Source of the DNA: Erythrobacter ramosus
GTDB lineage: Bacteria; Pseudomonadota; Alphaproteobacteria; Sphingomonadales; Sphingomonadaceae
Direction of reading: 5' to 3'
NCBI RefSeq assembly: GCF_009828055.1
Contig: NZ_WTYB01000001.1
Location: 883,183 to 947,182, forward strand
Length of the DNA: 64,000 bases
Below, one piece after another: positions 9,277 through 20,962 of the stretch. Position 1 is the stretch's first letter. Every line of letters starts with the position of its first letter. Both the position numbers and the translations under genes were made by a program. The notes beneath the pieces were generated by a model. It did no database searches. It was not told the DNA's origin and saw only the letters and a program-made list of their open reading frames with translations.

Positions 9277-10443
9277 ATGCGCGCGACCCCCGATTTCGAC
9301 TTCCACCTTGGCGAGGCCGCGGAGATGATCCGCGACACCACCGCGCGCTTCGCGGACGAGCAGATCGCGCCGCTGGCCGAACGCACCGATCGCGAAGACC
9401 GCTTCCCGCGCGAATTGTGGGAGCCGATGGGGGCTTTGGGCCTGCACGGCATCACCGTGGAAGAGGAATGGGGCGGGTTGGGGCTGGGCTACCTTGAGCA
9501 CGTGATCGCGGTCGAGGAAGTGTCGCGGGCGAGCGCCTCGGTTGGCCTCAGCTACGGCGCGCATTCCAACCTCTGCCTCAACCAGATCCGCCGCTGGGGG
9601 GATGATGAGCAGAAGGCGAAGTATCTCCCCAAGCTGATCTCGGGCGAACACGTCGGGTCGCTGGCGATGTCCGAGGCAGGCGCGGGCAGCGACGTGGTCT
9701 CGATGAAGCTCAAGGCCGATGCGGTGCAGGGCGGCTATGTGCTGAACGGCACCAAGTTCTGGATCACCAACGCGCCCGAGGCCGATACGCTGGTAGTCTA
9801 TGCCAAGACCGACGGCCACGCCGGATCGCGCGGGATCACCGCCTTCCTGATCGAGAAAGGCGATGAAGGCTTCGCCATCGGCCAGAAGATTTCCAAGGTC
9901 GGGATGAAGGGCTCACCCACCGCCGAGCTGGTGTTCAGCGATTGCTTCGTGCCGGAAGACCGCATCATGGGCCCGATCAACGGCGGGGTCGGCGTGCTGA
10001 TGAGCGGGCTCGATTACGAGCGCGTCGTGCTCGCTGGATTGCAGCTCGGGATCATGCAGGCGTGCCTCGACACGGTGATCCCCTACCTGCGCGAGCGGAC
10101 GCAGTTCGGCAAACCCATCGGCAGCTTCCAGCTGATGCAGGCCAAGGTCGCCGACATGTACGTCGCACTGCAATCGGCCCGTGCCTACACCTACGCGGTC
10201 GCCAAGGCGTGTGACGCGGGGCAGACGACGCGCTTCGATGCTGCGGGGGTGATTTTGCTCGCGAGCGAGAACGCCTTCAAGGTCGCGGCGGAAAGCGTGC
10301 AGGCGCTGGGCGGTGCGGGCTACACCACCGACTGGCCGGTCGAGCGGTATATGCGCGATGCGAAGCTGCTCGACATCGGCGCGGGGACGAACGAGATCCG
10401 CCGGATGCTGATCGGGCGCGAATTGATCGGGGCGGCAGGATGA
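9277..10443 (+). CDS. ivd: Isovaleryl-CoA dehydrogenase
   Basis: Flavoenzyme of the acyl-CoA dehydrogenase family that oxidises isovaleryl-CoA to 3-methylcrotonyl-CoA in leucine breakdown. The 388-residue protein shows MSEAGAGSDVVSM and the FWITN segment of the flavin site, the region GLDYERVVLAG that holds the glutamate used as base in isovaleryl-CoA dehydrogenases, and the C-terminal GAGTNEIRR. The ATG at 9277 has AGGA six bases ahead and is preferred to a 22-codon upstream extension. The next gene overlaps its stop, and mccB, the next leucine pathway enzyme, follows, which supports this assignment over other acyl-CoA dehydrogenases. Confidence 0.9.
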   Translation: MRATPDFDFHLGEAAEMIRDTTARFADEQIAPLAERTDREDRFPRELWEPMGALGLHGITVEEEWGGLGLGYLEHVIAVEEVSRASASVGLSYGAHSNLCLNQIRRWGDDEQKAKYLPKLISGEHVGSLAMSEAGAGSDVVSMKLKADAVQGGYVLNGTKFWITNAPEADTLVVYAKTDGHAGSRGITAFLIEKGDEGFAIGQKISKVGMKGSPTAELVFSDCFVPEDRIMGPINGGVGVLMSGLDYERVVLAGLQLGIMQACLDTVIPYLRERTQFGKPIGSFQLMQAKVADMYVALQSARAYTYAVAKACDAGQTTRFDAAGVILLASENAFKVAAESVQALGGAGYTTDWPVERYMRDAKLLDIGAGTNEIRRMLIGRELIGAAG

Positions 10444-10745
10444 GCACCGACGAAGATTACGTCTATGACCAGGCCAGCGGCGAATGGATGGCCGCGTCCG
10501 AACTTGCGGCCAAGCAGGCGGCGGAAAACGCCGTCGAGGTGCGCGATGCGGTCGGCAACCTGCTCGCTGACGGCGATGCGGTGACGCTGATCAAGGACCT
10601 TGAGGTCAAGGGCGCGGGCCAGACGCTGAAGCAAGGCACGCTGATCAAGTCGATCCGCTTGACCGGCGACGCGCAGGAGATCGACTGCAAATATCCCGGC
10701 ATCAAGGGACTGGTGCTGCGGGCCGAGTTTGTGCGCAAGCGCTAA
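10440..10745 (+). CDS. PhnA/YjdM C-terminal-domain protein
   Basis: A 101-residue protein whose second half follows the PhnA (YjdM) C-terminal domain: [19 protein letters not shown], then [10 protein letters not shown] and [20 protein letters not shown]. Full PhnA proteins carry an N-terminal zinc ribbon with paired cysteines; here that part is replaced by a short acidic stretch with no cysteine pairs. The start overlaps the ivd stop as ATGA, and mccB begins ten bases after its stop, so it sits inside a leucine-degradation operon. Its role is unknown; despite the family name there is no phosphonate gene nearby. Confidence 0.8.
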   Translation: MSTDEDYVYDQASGEWMAASELAAKQAAENAVEVRDAVGNLLADGDAVTLIKDLEVKGAGQTLKQGTLIKSIRLTGDAQEIDCKYPGIKGLVLRAEFVRKR

Positions 10746-10755
10746 GGACGACACG

Positions 10756-12363
10756 ATGACCGCCCCCACCCTCACCACCAAACTCGACCGCGAGAGCCCT
10801 GAGGCGAAGGCGCGGTTTGCGCATAACCACGCGCTCGCAGCCGATCTGCGCGCCCGTGTCGCCGAAGCCGCGCTGGGCGGCACGGAAAAATCCCGCGAGC
10901 GCCATGTGTCGCGCGGCAAGCTGTTGCCCCGCGAGCGGGTGGAGCGGCTGCTCGATCCCGGCTCGCCCTTTCTTGAGATCGGGCAACTCGCCGCCAACGG
11001 CATGTACGAAGGCGACGTCAACGGCGCTTCGATCATCTGCGGCGTGGGCCGCGTCTCGGGGCGGCAGTGCATGATCGTGTGCAATGACGCGACCGTGAAG
11101 GGCGGCACCTACTATCCGATGACGGTCAAGAAGCACCTGCGCGCGCAAGAGATTGCGCAGGAGAACCGCCTGCCGTGCATCTACCTCGTCGATAGCGGCG
11201 GCGCAAACCTGCCGCATCAGGCGGAGGTCTTCCCCGATCGCGACCACTTTGGGCGGATCTTCTTCAATCAGGCCAACATGAGCGCGCTCGGCATTCCGCA
11301 GATCGCCTGCGTGATGGGGAGCTGCACCGCGGGCGGCGCTTATGTGCCCGCCATGTCGGACGAGAGCGTGATTGTCCGCAATCAGGGCACGATCTTCCTC
11401 GCCGGGCCGCCCTTGGTGAAGGCGGCGACGGGCGAGGAAATCACCGCCGAAGACCTCGGCGGCGGCGATTTGCACGCCAAGAAATCGGGCGTGGTCGATC
11501 ACCTCGCCGAGAATGACGAGCACGCGCTCACCATCGTTCGGGACATCGTCAGCCACCTCGGCGCGAACACCGGGGCGGCGAAAGACATCGCGCTGAAAGA
11601 CCCCCGCCCGCCCAAGTTCGATGCCGAAGACCTCTACGCCCTCATCCCCGAGGATGTGCGTGCGCCCTATGACGTCAAGGAAGTGATCGCGCGGCTGGTC
11701 GACGGTAGCGAGTTCCACGAGTTCAAGGCGCATTACGGCACCACGCTCGTCTGCGGTTTCGCCCACATCTGGGGGATGCCGGTCGCGATCCTCGCCAACA
11801 ACGGCGTGCTGTTCAGCGAAAGCGCGCAGAAGGGCGCGCATTTCATCGAACTCGCCTGCCAGCGCCGCATTCCGCTGCTGTTCCTCCAGAACATCTCCGG
11901 CTTCATGGTCGGCGGGAAGTACGAGGCGGAGGGCATCGCCAAGCATGGCGCGAAGCTGGTCACCGCCGTTGCCACCGCGACCGTCCCCAAGGTCACCGTG
12001 GTGATCGGCGGCAGCTTTGGCGCGGGCAATTACGGGATGTGCGGGCGGGCCTATTCGCCGCGTTTCATGTTCACCTGGCCCAATGCGCGGATCTCGGTGA
12101 TGGGCGGGGAGCAGGCGGCGAGCGTCCTCGCCACCGTCCACCGCGATGCCGACAGCTGGACGCCCGATCAGGCCGAGGCCTTCAAGGCCCCGATCCGCCA
12201 GAAATACGAGGACGAAGGCAACCCCTACTACGCCACCGCCCGCCTGTGGGACGACGGGGTGGTCGATCCGGTGCAGACCCGCGATGTGCTGGGGCTTGCG
12301 CTCGCAGCGTGCCTGGAGGCTCCGATTGCCGAGCGGCCGGCGTTTGGGGTGTTCCGGATGTGA
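10756..12363 (+). CDS. mccB: Methylcrotonoyl-CoA carboxylase beta subunit (carboxyltransferase)
   Basis: Carboxyltransferase subunit that carboxylates 3-methylcrotonyl-CoA in leucine breakdown, using biotin carried by the alpha subunit. The 535-residue protein has the acyl-CoA carboxyltransferase fold: [36 protein letters not shown] and, in the C-terminal half, [11 protein letters not shown] and [16 protein letters not shown], which fit MccB better than propionyl-CoA carboxylase. The start codon is 11 bases after the preceding gene. The biotin-bearing alpha subunit and the HMG-CoA lyase usually encoded next are not in this window; a palindromic repeat follows instead, so the pathway is split on the chromosome. 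Confidence 0.9.
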   Translation: MTAPTLTTKLDRESPEAKARFAHNHALAADLRARVAEAALGGTEKSRERHVSRGKLLPRERVERLLDPGSPFLEIGQLAANGMYEGDVNGASIICGVGRVSGRQCMIVCNDATVKGGTYYPMTVKKHLRAQEIAQENRLPCIYLVDSGGANLPHQAEVFPDRDHFGRIFFNQANMSALGIPQIACVMGSCTAGGAYVPAMSDESVIVRNQGTIFLAGPPLVKAATGEEITAEDLGGGDLHAKKSGVVDHLAENDEHALTIVRDIVSHLGANTGAAKDIALKDPRPPKFDAEDLYALIPEDVRAPYDVKEVIARLVDGSEFHEFKAHYGTTLVCGFAHIWGMPVAILANNGVLFSESAQKGAHFIELACQRRIPLLFLQNISGFMVGGKYEAEGIAKHGAKLVTAVATATVPKVTVVIGGSFGAGNYGMCGRAYSPRFMFTWPNARISVMGGEQAASVLATVHRDADSWTPDQAEAFKAPIRQKYEDEGNPYYATARLWDDGVVDPVQTRDVLGLALAACLEAPIAERPAFGVFRM

Positions 12364-12370
12364 CCATCCC

Positions 12371-12457
12371 CGTCACCCTGAACTCGTTTCAGGGTCCATT
12401 TCACCGTCGCCACAGCGGGTGAGGGGGCATGGATGCTGAAACAAGTTCAGCATGACG
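12371..12457. repeat. Composite inverted repeat (sphingomonad intergenic type)
   Basis: Two related arms, 12371-12398 and 12431-12457, each carry an internal palindrome built on CTGAACTYGTTTCAG and also pair with each other over about 27 bases, ending in CGTCA on the outside. The spacer is about 32 bases. It probably ends the mccB transcript and is one copy of a family also seen at 31064 and 62178. Confidence 0.75.
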
Positions 12458-12549
12458 AGCCCGGGAACGATTGAAACCCTCCCCCGCCCCCTTGCGTACC
12501 TAACCCAAGTTAAGCCACAAGGGTCAAGCCTTTGGGAGGGGCGCACCGC

Positions 12550-13191
12550 TTGCACAAACCATTGAACACCGCGCACGTGCGCAAGCCCACGCTGCTTTCG
12601 CGCATCGTGCGGCGGATCATTCTGGCCATCTGGTATGCGCGGGGGTGGAGGATCGATTCCCCTTTGCCCAAGCACCTCAAGAAATATGTGCTGGCGGGCG
12701 CGCCGCATACCTCGAACTGGGATTTCGTGTTCTTTACCGGCGCGACGCATGAGGAAGGCGTGAAGCCCAACTTCATGGGCAAGCACACGCTGTTCCAGGG
12801 GATCATGAAGAACTTCATGCTCGATATGGGCGGCATCCCGGTTGACCGCACCGCCAAGGCCAATGCCACCGAACAGGTCGCGGCTGAATTCGCCGCGCGC
12901 GATGAACTCGCGCTGGTGATCGCCTGTGAAGGCACCCGCAAGTCGGACGGCAAGTGGCGCTCTGGCTTCTACCATATCGCCCGCGCGGCGAATGTTCCGA
13001 TCGTCCCTGCCTTTGCCGATAACGCCGCCAAGATTGTCAGCTTCGGCCCGCCGATGCTCCCGACCGGGAACTACGGCGAGGACCTGCTGAAAATCGCCGA
13101 ATGGTTCCGCGCCAAGCTGCCCGATTACGAGCGGTTCAAGGTGCTGGAACAGCAGGCGCGCGACATTATTGCCGGAAAGAACGATGTTTGA
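12550..13191 (+). CDS. PlsC-like 1-acylglycerol-3-phosphate acyltransferase family protein
   Basis: Predicted acyl-group transferase for phospholipid or other glycerolipid synthesis. The catalytic HX4D motif is HTSNWD and the substrate site is CEGTRK, followed by a RSGFYHIARAANVPIVPAF stretch as in this family. At 213 residues it is shorter than typical PlsC (about 240). No ATG is available; I use a TTG at 12550 with GGGAGGGG eight bases ahead, and an earlier TTG at 12532 is possible. Its last eight bases overlap the DUF1295 gene, suggesting a joint lipid-related role. It is probably not the housekeeping PlsC, which normally has a longer N-terminal membrane segment. Confidence 0.8.
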   Translation: MHKPLNTAHVRKPTLLSRIVRRIILAIWYARGWRIDSPLPKHLKKYVLAGAPHTSNWDFVFFTGATHEEGVKPNFMGKHTLFQGIMKNFMLDMGGIPVDRTAKANATEQVAAEFAARDELALVIACEGTRKSDGKWRSGFYHIARAANVPIVPAFADNAAKIVSFGPPMLPTGNYGEDLLKIAEWFRAKLPDYERFKVLEQQARDIIAGKNDV

Positions 13192-13981
13192 ACTGCTTGC
13201 CCTGAATGCCGCGATCCTGCTGGTGCTGGTGCTGATCCAGTGGGCCATCAGTGTGAAGATCGACGACGTCAGCTTCATCGACGCCTTCTGGGGCGCAGGG
13301 ATGGCGATCCTTGCGGTGGCGAGCTGGCTGCACGTGCCGGGCGGTCCCGGCGCGCTGGCGACGCTGATCATGCTGATGACCGCGGCCTGGGGCTTTCGGC
13401 TCGGCGGTTATCTGTTCCTGCGCTGGCGCAAGGAAGGCGAGGACAAGCGCTACAAGATGATCCTCAAGAAGGATCGTGAGGCCGGGAACTTCGCCCGCGC
13501 TGCGCTCACCCGCGTGTGGCTGATGCAGGCGGTGCTGCTGTTCGCGGTCTCCAGCCCGGCGCAGGTTGGCATTCTGGCGAGCGGTGCGCCCGCCCCGATC
13601 CCGTCGCTGGCATGGGCCGGTTTCGCCCTGTGGAGCATCGGCGTGTTCTTCGAATGGGTCGGCGACTGGCAGTTGACCCGCTTCAAGGCCGATCCCGCCA
13701 ATCACGGCAAGGTGCTCGACACCGGGCTGTGGCGTTACACCCGCCACCCCAATTACTTTGGCGATTTTGCCGCATGGTGGGGCATCTGGCTCGCCTGCGC
13801 GGCGGCCGGTTGGTGGTACGCGCTGGCGACGATCATCGGCCCGCTGTTCCTCAGCTTCACGCTCACCAAATGGTCGGGCGTCACCCTGCTGGAGAAGGGC
13901 TTGGACAAGACCAAGGGCGACAAATACGCTGATTACAAGCGGCGCACCTCGGCGTTTTTCCCCATGCCGCCCCGCAGCTGA
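13184..13981 (+). CDS. DUF1295 membrane protein (steroid 5-alpha-reductase-like)
   Basis: A 265-residue integral membrane protein with about six or seven hydrophobic segments. The C-terminal motif GLWRYTRHPNYFGDFAAWWG is the hallmark of DUF1295, a branch of the steroid 5-alpha-reductase/isoprenylcysteine methyltransferase superfamily; the conserved RHPNYFG lies near residue 190. Members of the wider family reduce or methylate lipid-like substrates with NADPH or SAM, but the substrate here is unknown. The ATG at 13184 lies inside the acyltransferase gene with GGAAAG ahead, so the two are coupled. Confidence 0.85.
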   Translation: MFELLALNAAILLVLVLIQWAISVKIDDVSFIDAFWGAGMAILAVASWLHVPGGPGALATLIMLMTAAWGFRLGGYLFLRWRKEGEDKRYKMILKKDREAGNFARAALTRVWLMQAVLLFAVSSPAQVGILASGAPAPIPSLAWAGFALWSIGVFFEWVGDWQLTRFKADPANHGKVLDTGLWRYTRHPNYFGDFAAWWGIWLACAAAGWWYALATIIGPLFLSFTLTKWSGVTLLEKGLDKTKGDKYADYKRRTSAFFPMPPRS

Positions 13982-14119
13982 AACCGCGGCGAATCCCGCG
14001 CTTTCATGGCCTTCCCGCTCATGGCCCCCGTGCTGCGCCGCACAAAAATCGACAAGCGGCACTTTATGCCCGCGCAAAGCTGGCCTATGTTGGCTTCCGC
14101 GCAAGGAGGCGCGAGCGAG

Positions 14120-14758
14120 ATGCCATTGAACCAGACGGCCCGGGAAGCCGAGCGCGAGCGGATCGCGCGCCATGTGCTCGATCTGGTCAAGGAGCGCGGC
14201 TCGGAAATCCCGTGGACCGTCGCTATGGCCGAAAGCGGGCTGACCCGTGCGCGGTTCGAAGCGTTGTTTGCCGATTACGACGATATGTTCGATGCGGTCG
14301 CGCAGACCTGGCTCGCCCCGCAGTTGCAGGTGATGGAAGAGGTGCTCGCCACCACTCTGCCGCCGCCCCGCAAGATGTACGAATTCTTCCGCCGCCGCTT
14401 CGTGATCTCGCAGGAGCGGTTCCGCGCCGATCCGCAGTTTTTCAGCATCCTGTGCGAAATGGGCGCGGCCAATTTCGAACGGGTGCGCTCCTATGTCGAC
14501 CTCGCCGATCACTACCTGTGCGAACTGATCGCCGAAGCGCAGGCTGATGGCTATTTCGCCGGGCTGGAGATTGATGAGGCCTTGTCGATGATCAATCAGA
14601 TGGTCACGGTCTACACCATGCCCGATGCGCTGATCTATCTCGGTGACAAGCTGTCCGAGAAGAAGCTGGCGCGGATTGTCGACACGATGTTTATCGGCTT
14701 GTCGGGTGAGGCCGGGGCCGATGCCTCGGGCGTGAACACGCTGAAGGTTGCGTCCTGA
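14120..14758 (+). CDS. TetR/AcrR-family transcriptional regulator
   Basis: A 212-residue, mostly helical protein with a TetR-like layout: an N-terminal helix rich in charged residues (REAERERIARHVLDLVKERG), then a helix-turn-helix part ending in FEALFADYDDMFDAV near residue 55, followed by a helical ligand domain. The match in the DNA-binding region is degenerate, so this is a family-level call. The ATG at 14120 is ten bases after a strong AAGGAGG, which excludes a 38-codon upstream extension. It stands alone; the genes it controls are not evident, though the lipid genes immediately upstream are candidates. Confidence 0.7.
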   Translation: MPLNQTAREAERERIARHVLDLVKERGSEIPWTVAMAESGLTRARFEALFADYDDMFDAVAQTWLAPQLQVMEEVLATTLPPPRKMYEFFRRRFVISQERFRADPQFFSILCEMGAANFERVRSYVDLADHYLCELIAEAQADGYFAGLEIDEALSMINQMVTVYTMPDALIYLGDKLSEKKLARIVDTMFIGLSGEAGADASGVNTLKVAS

Positions 14759-14895
14759 ACGTTTGCCGTCGCAGCGGCTTTCCTACGCGCGGTTGACCTG
14801 ACACTATTGCAGGCATGACCAGCCGCCAGACCCGCGCAGCCTTGCCCTATTCGCGCAGGTCGCCGGGGGCAGGTTTTTCGGTTCTGGACAGTGTC

Positions 14896-15414
14896 TCATG
14901 TGTCTCCAACAGCCGCCCACCAATCCGCGGAGGGATCGTCGCTCCCCCGCGCACCGCGGCGCTGCAAGCCATCGAACAGCCCGCCTTCCAGCTGCATTGT
15001 CGCAGGCGCAGTGCGGTTCCAGTCCATGACATAGAGCCGCTCGGCGATCTGCCAGCGTCCGTCGCGCTTCGCCAGCGTGTCGAGATAGCGCCCGCCGACC
15101 ACCAGCTCGATCTCGCCATCGGGTGTCGGGATGATGTGGAGGGCGACGCAGTTGGTCTCGGCCCGCGCGGTCAGGCCCGCGATCCGGATCACGGTGTTGC
15201 TGATATTGTGCTGGGTCAGCCGCATCGAGCCGAGGCCCGCCATCAGCCCGGGGATCACCTCGGCGATGGGCTTCGCGCCGTCACCATAGTCGATCAGGGC
15301 ATCAGGCGTGAACACTGCGGCGAGCTGTTCGGGATCGCAACGGTCGATCCCGCGGCAATAGAGCGCAAGGGTTTCGGCAATGGCGAGCCGGTCGGCGAGT
15401 TCGATCATGTCCAT
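14896..15414 (-). CDS. SnoaL-like (NTF2-fold) domain protein
   Basis: A 172-residue protein of the SnoaL_4 type: it opens with ADRLAIAETLALYCRGIDRCDPEQL, has FTPDALIDYGDG and closes the fold with GGRYLDTLAKRDGRWQIAERLYVMDW. Such small alpha-plus-beta barrel proteins act as dehydratases, cyclases or isomerases, or just bind hydrophobic ligands; catalytic residues cannot be fixed from sequence. It is read in the same direction as the M50-type peptidase gene, 60 bases downstream of it. Confidence 0.78.
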   Translation of the reverse strand: MDMIELADRLAIAETLALYCRGIDRCDPEQLAAVFTPDALIDYGDGAKPIAEVIPGLMAGLGSMRLTQHNISNTVIRIAGLTARAETNCVALHIIPTPDGEIELVVGGRYLDTLAKRDGRWQIAERLYVMDWNRTAPATMQLEGGLFDGLQRRGARGSDDPSADWWAAVGDT

Positions 15415-15474
15415 GGCGCTGTTCTAACCGCTCGGCGCAGCCGGCGGGACTGCCCAAAGCGTCAGCGCTTGGGT

Positions 15475-16260
15475 CTACCTGCGCGGGTCGCGCTTGAATT
15501 GCAGCACGTTGGCGGGAAGCTTGCGGGGCGGCGGGCGCAACCGGTGTTCGGCCAGCGCATACTTGAGCGCGGCGCCCACCATGACGCCCGAGATCAACAG
15601 GATCACCCCGGCCCAGAACCAGTGCGGCAGGCCCAACGCGGCTTCGATCTGTCCGGTGTCCGACATCATCGCCTGTCCGTCGATCATGCCCTGCTCGGTA
15701 AACAGGTAGCCCCAATCGCGCAGCATGGACATGGCACCGAGCACGCCCAGGAATTGCAGGCTGAAGCGCGCAAAGCTGGGGGAGGCTCGCCATGCGATCA
15801 GGCCAAGGATCCCGGCGACCAATGGCAGCACCCACAACCCCGTGAGCGAGCGTACCCAGATCAGCACGCTGCCCAAGATCACCGCCGCAGACAGCCACAG
15901 CACCGGTCGCCACGCCTTGGGATGGGCGCTGGCGACGATCAGCAGCGCGCCCACCGCGCTCGGCGCAATCGGGCCGCCTGCTGCAATGGCGGCATGGGTG
16001 AAGCGCGATGCCTCGCCCGAAACCTGGCTCTCGGCCACGCCCGAGCCATTGGGGAAGATCATCAGCTGCTCGAAATGCTGGCCGAGCAGCATCGCGGTGA
16101 GGCCGTGACCCATTTCGTGGAACCACGTCGTCAGGATTGCGAAGGGGTAGATGAGGTAAGTGCCGAACGGCAGTGCGGGCAGCATCGTCACCACCAGACC
16201 GGCGACGACCAGCCGCCCGATGGCCTCACCCTGTGAGCCGGGAGTGACGAGTGGCTGCAT
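15475..16260 (-). CDS. M50-type membrane metallopeptidase-like protein
   Basis: A 261-residue membrane protein with the zinc motif HEMGH near residue 49 in its second hydrophobic segment and four or more further membrane segments. This fits the M50B-like group (PF13398), intramembrane-type peptidases related to site-2 proteases. No PDZ domain is present. The start codon is five bases downstream of the stop of the AI-2E gene, so both are probably on one transcript. The substrate is unknown. Confidence 0.8.
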   Translation of the reverse strand: MQPLVTPGSQGEAIGRLVVAGLVVTMLPALPFGTYLIYPFAILTTWFHEMGHGLTAMLLGQHFEQLMIFPNGSGVAESQVSGEASRFTHAAIAAGGPIAPSAVGALLIVASAHPKAWRPVLWLSAAVILGSVLIWVRSLTGLWVLPLVAGILGLIAWRASPSFARFSLQFLGVLGAMSMLRDWGYLFTEQGMIDGQAMMSDTGQIEAALGLPHWFWAGVILLISGVMVGAALKYALAEHRLRPPPRKLPANVLQFKRDPRR

Positions 16261-16265
16261 CCTGC

Positions 16266-17408
16266 TCAGTCCGCCGCCGCCGGGGAGGCGTGGACGTGGC
16301 CGTGCACATCGACCCGGATCGCGTCGCGTTCGGCCGCCTCGAGATCCTGATCGCGCTGTTCGCGCAGGATCGACCAGCTCGCGAGGAACAGGCCCGCCAC
16401 CAGTGGCCCGAGCACGATGCCCGAAAAGCCGACGAAGCTGATCCCGCCCAACGTGGTGATGAGGATGATCCAGTCAGGGATCCCGGTATCACGGCCGACC
16501 AGAATCGGGCGCAGCACATTGTCGGCCGACGAGATGACGAAGAAGCCGGTCAGCAGCACGAACAGCCCCTGCCAAGTCTCGCCCGTAATCAGCAAATACA
16601 GCCCGGCCGGCACCCACACTGCGCCCGATCCGATCACCGGGACGAGCGCGAAGATCGCCATGATGACGCCGAACAGCAGCGCCGAAGGCACACCTGCAAT
16701 CATCAAGGTCACCGTCCCGAGTGCGCCCTGCACCAGCGCGACGACGCCGGTGCCCTTGATCGTGGCGCGCACGATGCCCAGGAACCGCTCGGCCAGCCGG
16801 TCAGCGATGCTGCGTTCGACCGGGACAGCGCAGAGCACGGTGCGCCCGATCCGCTCGCCATCGCGCAGCAGGAAGAACATCACATACAGCGCCACGCCGA
16901 AGGAGAGGAAGAAGCTCAGCGCCCCGCTACCGATCGAGACGGCCTGCGATGCGATCATCCCGGCGCTTTCGGTGAGCAGTTCCTGCAAGCGCGTCTGCAC
17001 CATCGCGATATCGGCCCAGCCACTGCGATCCACCGCTTCGCGCGCGAACTGCGGCAGCCGCGTGTAAACCGTATCGAACAGCGCCGCGAGGTCGACTGGC
17101 TGCTGTTGCAGCGTGGTGACCAGCACAAAGGCCTGCTGAATCACCATCGAGGCGACCCATGCCGCGGGCACCAGCACCAGGATGAAGATAATCAGCAGCG
17201 ACAGCCCGGCGGCCGGATTGCGCCGCCCGCGCAGGCGCCGCAGCACATTGCGATAGAGCGGCTGGAACATGATCGCCGCCAGCCCCGCCCACAGCAAAGG
17301 CTGGGCGAAGGGATAGATCACCACCGCCATTAGCAGAGTGACGACCGCGAGGATGATCAGGAAGCTGGCCTGTTGCAGTTCCTCGGTACGGTGGGGCTGG
17401 GTCGCCAT
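16266..17408 (-). CDS. AI-2E family transporter
   Basis: A 380-residue polytopic inner-membrane protein of the AI-2E (PerM/TqsA) family, with a hydrophobic N-terminal pair, a soluble central segment and a C-terminal group of helices carrying GVPSALLFGVIMAIFALVPV and LTGFFVISSADNVLRPILVG. Some family members export autoinducer-2, others act as sodium-proton exchangers, so the substrate cannot be stated. It begins 13 bases after the gyrB stop and is followed at once by the peptidase gene, so it may ride on the gyrB transcript. Confidence 0.87.
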   Translation of the reverse strand: MATQPHRTEELQQASFLIILAVVTLLMAVVIYPFAQPLLWAGLAAIMFQPLYRNVLRRLRGRRNPAAGLSLLIIFILVLVPAAWVASMVIQQAFVLVTTLQQQPVDLAALFDTVYTRLPQFAREAVDRSGWADIAMVQTRLQELLTESAGMIASQAVSIGSGALSFFLSFGVALYVMFFLLRDGERIGRTVLCAVPVERSIADRLAERFLGIVRATIKGTGVVALVQGALGTVTLMIAGVPSALLFGVIMAIFALVPVIGSGAVWVPAGLYLLITGETWQGLFVLLTGFFVISSADNVLRPILVGRDTGIPDWIILITTLGGISFVGFSGIVLGPLVAGLFLASWSILREQRDQDLEAAERDAIRVDVHGHVHASPAAAD

Positions 17409-17421
17409 TGATGCTCCGGAT

Positions 17422-20028
<2,607 letters not shown>

Positions 20029-20118
20029 TCATATAGGGCTTGCGCGGCGGAAACCCAACTGCGGGAGGCCCGCAAGCGCCGCTTTTCCACGAGTGTTCAG
20101 TGCGCTTGGTCGAGCAGT

Positions 20119-20877
20119 TCAGAACGCGGGACGGAAATGCACTGTGCCGCGCCACATGGTCGCATCGAACAGCGGCATTATTCCGGCGCGGGTGGCCTCG
20201 TCGAACTGGGTGACGTGGCAGGCCGCGGCCGCCTTGGCGGCGTCCAGATCGGCGGGGGTGTAGGGTATGGTTTCGGTCAACAGCGCCGGATCGGTTGTGG
20301 CCCATTGTGCCATTTCCGGCACCGGCGGCAGGCGACCGGCCGGGATGCCGACATAGAGCAGTTTCGGGCGCTCGGCGGCGGGCATCGCTTGCACGATTTG
20401 GGTGGTTAGCGCACTCACCATGCGGTGATCAGCATGGCCATAGCCGCCATCCGGCCCCCAGGTGAGGATCAGATCGGACAGGGCGAACTGCTCCTTGAAC
20501 GCCGCTGCCAGCGCCCGCGCGGGGCTGCCTTCCTGATGCGCGGCAAGTCCCAGTTTGCCATCGGGATGCTCGGCCCCCAGCAAGGTCGAGACGCCCAGCG
20601 CCTCGACAGCACACCACGCTTCAGCAATGCGCCGCTCTGCCAGTGCGGCACCCGGCGAAAGGCGCGAAACGCCCGGCCCGGCATCGCCAGCGGTCGCGTA
20701 GTAGATGGCAACATCCACCCCCTGCCGCGCCAGCGCGGCTATTGCAGGGGCCATCGGCAATTCGTCATCCGGATGGGCCAGCACCACCAGCACGCGTTGC
20801 GGCTCTGCCGGCGCATTCTGCCCTTGTGCCGGGGAGAGCGCCAACGCTCCGAGCGTGATCGTGATTGCGGTGCGCAT
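20119..20877 (-). CDS. Secreted LmbE/PIG-L-family deacetylase
   Basis: Predicted zinc-dependent N-acetyl-sugar (or related) deacetylase. The zinc motif HPDDE is near residue 42 and the second metal site GHADH lies in the middle. The N-terminus MRTAITITLGALALSPAQGQ is a signal peptide, so the enzyme works outside the cytoplasm, unlike mycothiol-type MshB. The ATG at 20877 has GAGGGAGAGG just ahead and is far better than longer in-frame starts. At 252 residues it has family length. It lies 96 bases upstream of gyrB in the same direction. The substrate is unknown. Confidence 0.85.
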   Translation of the reverse strand: MRTAITITLGALALSPAQGQNAPAEPQRVLVVLAHPDDELPMAPAIAALARQGVDVAIYYATAGDAGPGVSRLSPGAALAERRIAEAWCAVEALGVSTLLGAEHPDGKLGLAAHQEGSPARALAAAFKEQFALSDLILTWGPDGGYGHADHRMVSALTTQIVQAMPAAERPKLLYVGIPAGRLPPVPEMAQWATTDPALLTETIPYTPADLDAAKAAAACHVTQFDEATRAGIMPLFDATMWRGTVHFRPAF

Positions 20878-20962
20878 TATGTGCCTCTCCCTCGCCGCGC
20901 TTCCTGCCACTTGTGCGAGCCAATGCGCAAATCCTTTGCGCCGCGCCCGCCGCTGATTATGC

